Source: Rhizobium sp. Q54 (GTDB lineage Bacteria > Pseudomonadota > Alphaproteobacteria > SHVZ01). Taken from it: DNA of 33,423 bases. The number at the start of each line of letters is the position of its first letter. Within the stretch, counting starts at the first letter, position 1. Below, one piece after another: positions 32,554-33,423 of this stretch. Below the pieces are notes generated by a model. The model saw only the letters and a list, made by a program, of their open reading frames with translations. It was not told where the DNA came from and ran no database searches. The stretch is taken from positions 1 through 33,423 of the forward strand of contig CAMBVS010000048.1 in the NCBI GenBank assembly GCA_945871425.1, given 5' to 3'. The translations under genes were made by a program, and so were the position numbers.

Positions 32554-33423
32554 TGCGGCTGGCGGTCGACCGTCGCGGTGATCGGCACGAGCACCAGGCC
32601 CTTCTCCTCCAGCGACTCCGTCCAGCGGGCGACACGCTCGATGGTGACGGGGTAAGGATGGCCGATGCCGATGGCGATGCCGGTTTCCTTGGCGATCCTC
32701 TCCAGCTCGGCGAGGCGGGTGTCGATGGCGCCGCGCGAGGCCTCGAGGTCGAGGAAGCGGTTGCCGTAGGCGCGGGGCAGGCCAACCGCGGCCGACATCT
32801 GCAGGACGAGCGACTTGGGTGTGCCGCGGCCGTCGACATAGAGGAGGCCGCGACGGCGGAGCAGGGTCAGAACCGGCTGCAGCTGCTCTTCGTTGGCGAA
32901 GAACCGTCCACCGGTGGTGGTGACGACCCCGACATAGCCCGGCACCCGGCTCAGCACGTATTCCAGCCGATCCAGGTTCTCAGCGGTGCTGAGCGCCGCC
33001 AGAAGCGTATAGGGACCGGGATCGTTGCGAGGGAATTCGGGCGGCTCGCTCGGCGCCGCCATCAGCGTCTCGTGGCCGGCGGCGCGCGCCTCCTCGACCA
33101 GCTCCTGCACCTTGGCGCCATAAGGCGCGAATGCCAGTGTCACCGCGCCTGGCAGCTGCTGGATCGCCGCCGTCGTGGCCGCGGCCGAGAGGCCGAGATC
33201 GGTGATGACGATGGCGATGCGCGGGCGCTTGTCACCCTCGTCGAAAGGCCGGCCATAGACTTTCCAGGCTTGCCGACCGTCCTCGGCGATGATCGGCAGC
33301 GGGCCCTTGGGCCCCTGCTCGACCATGCCCGGTTCCGGCGCCTTCTTGAGCTGCACCGGCGGTCCGAATCGGCCGGTCCGCGACGCCGCTGCAGGCGCGG
33401 CTCCGGCGGCAGGGAGCGGCGGC
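32550..33423 (-). CDS. Divergent polysaccharide deacetylase family protein (YibQ/DUF610), 5' end outside the window
   Basis: About 290 codons are visible and the frame runs off the right edge, so the N-terminus is missing. The visible start of the region is a Pro/Ala-rich linker, then the NodB-like barrel with [47 protein letters not shown] written here as conserved blocks near the first third, and [11 protein letters not shown] near the end. The full protein is usually a periplasmic or membrane-anchored envelope protein of unclear catalytic activity. It overlaps rppH by 4 bp (ATGA). Confidence 0.88.
   Translation of the reverse strand, partial: PPLPAAGAAPAAASRTGRFGPPVQLKKAPEPGMVEQGPKGPLPIIAEDGRQAWKVYGRPFDEGDKRPRIAIVITDLGLSAAATTAAIQQLPGAVTLAFAPYGAKVQELVEEARAAGHETLMAAPSEPPEFPRNDPGPYTLLAALSTAENLDRLEYVLSRVPGYVGVVTTTGGRFFANEEQLQPVLTLLRRRGLLYVDGRGTPKSLVLQMSAAVGLPRAYGNRFLDLEASRGAIDTRLAELERIAKETGIAIGIGHPYPVTIERVARWTESLEEKGLVLVPITATVDRQPQ

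Noticed and set aside
1..33423. CRISPR arrays, tRNA or rRNA genes, prophage
   Set aside because: No regularly spaced repeats, cloverleaf-like or rRNA-like stretches, and no phage structural genes were seen by eye.

Overview
The window is a dense, GC-rich bacterial chromosome segment with about 33 protein genes, short gaps and many 1-13 bp start/stop overlaps. The gene families and the divergent polysaccharide deacetylase - rppH order at the right end suggest an alphaproteobacterium (Rhodospirillales/Hyphomicrobiales-like). That placement is inferred from content, not from a marker gene. I see no tRNA, rRNA or CRISPR.

Layout. (1) 1-188: the tail of an insertion-sequence transposase and what look like its terminal repeats, directly abutting a GT41 (SPINDLY/OGT-like) glycosyltransferase that lacks the usual N-terminal TPR array. 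(2) 1547-8704: an amino-acid catabolic cluster. On the minus strand are a 4-hydroxyproline 2-epimerase, an acetolactate-synthase-like TPP enzyme and an Asp/Glu-racemase-family protein. Divergent on the plus strand are a DadA-like FAD oxidoreductase, an N-formylglutamate amidohydrolase-family enzyme and a family-5 ABC substrate-binding protein without permeases. (3) 8854-12455: an AT-richer cassette of tightly overlapping genes: a beta-class DNA methyltransferase, a MORC/MutL-like GHKL ATPase, an unrecognised protein with a Rossmann/SAM-like signature, and two short same-frame ORFs separated by one TAG. This is the best candidate for a little-described defence or DNA-modification system. Related REP-like hairpins border it in opposite orientation. 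(4) 12552-17454: an ADP-forming acyl-CoA synthetase and a cyclase-family hydrolase, divergent from a second TPP enzyme. (5) 17487-19468: a secreted small protein and an SPFH/NfeD membrane pair. (6) 19465-23503: a minus-strand operon of a DapA-family protein, a uronate-dehydrogenase-like SDR, glycerate 2-kinase and a second SDR. (7) 23589-30327: pseudouridine catabolism (psuK, psuG) split by about 3 kb and interleaved with two SAM methyltransferases and a polytopic membrane protein of surface-glycan type. A serine hydrolase lies upstream of psuK. (8) 30397-33423: an enolase-superfamily acid-sugar dehydratase candidate, a GNAT acetyltransferase, rppH and a partial divergent polysaccharide deacetylase.

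Most of the window is housekeeping or catabolic genes for amino acids, sugar acids and nucleosides. The accessory parts are the IS scar at the left edge, the methyltransferase-GHKL cassette, and the glycan-type genes inside the pseudouridine locus.
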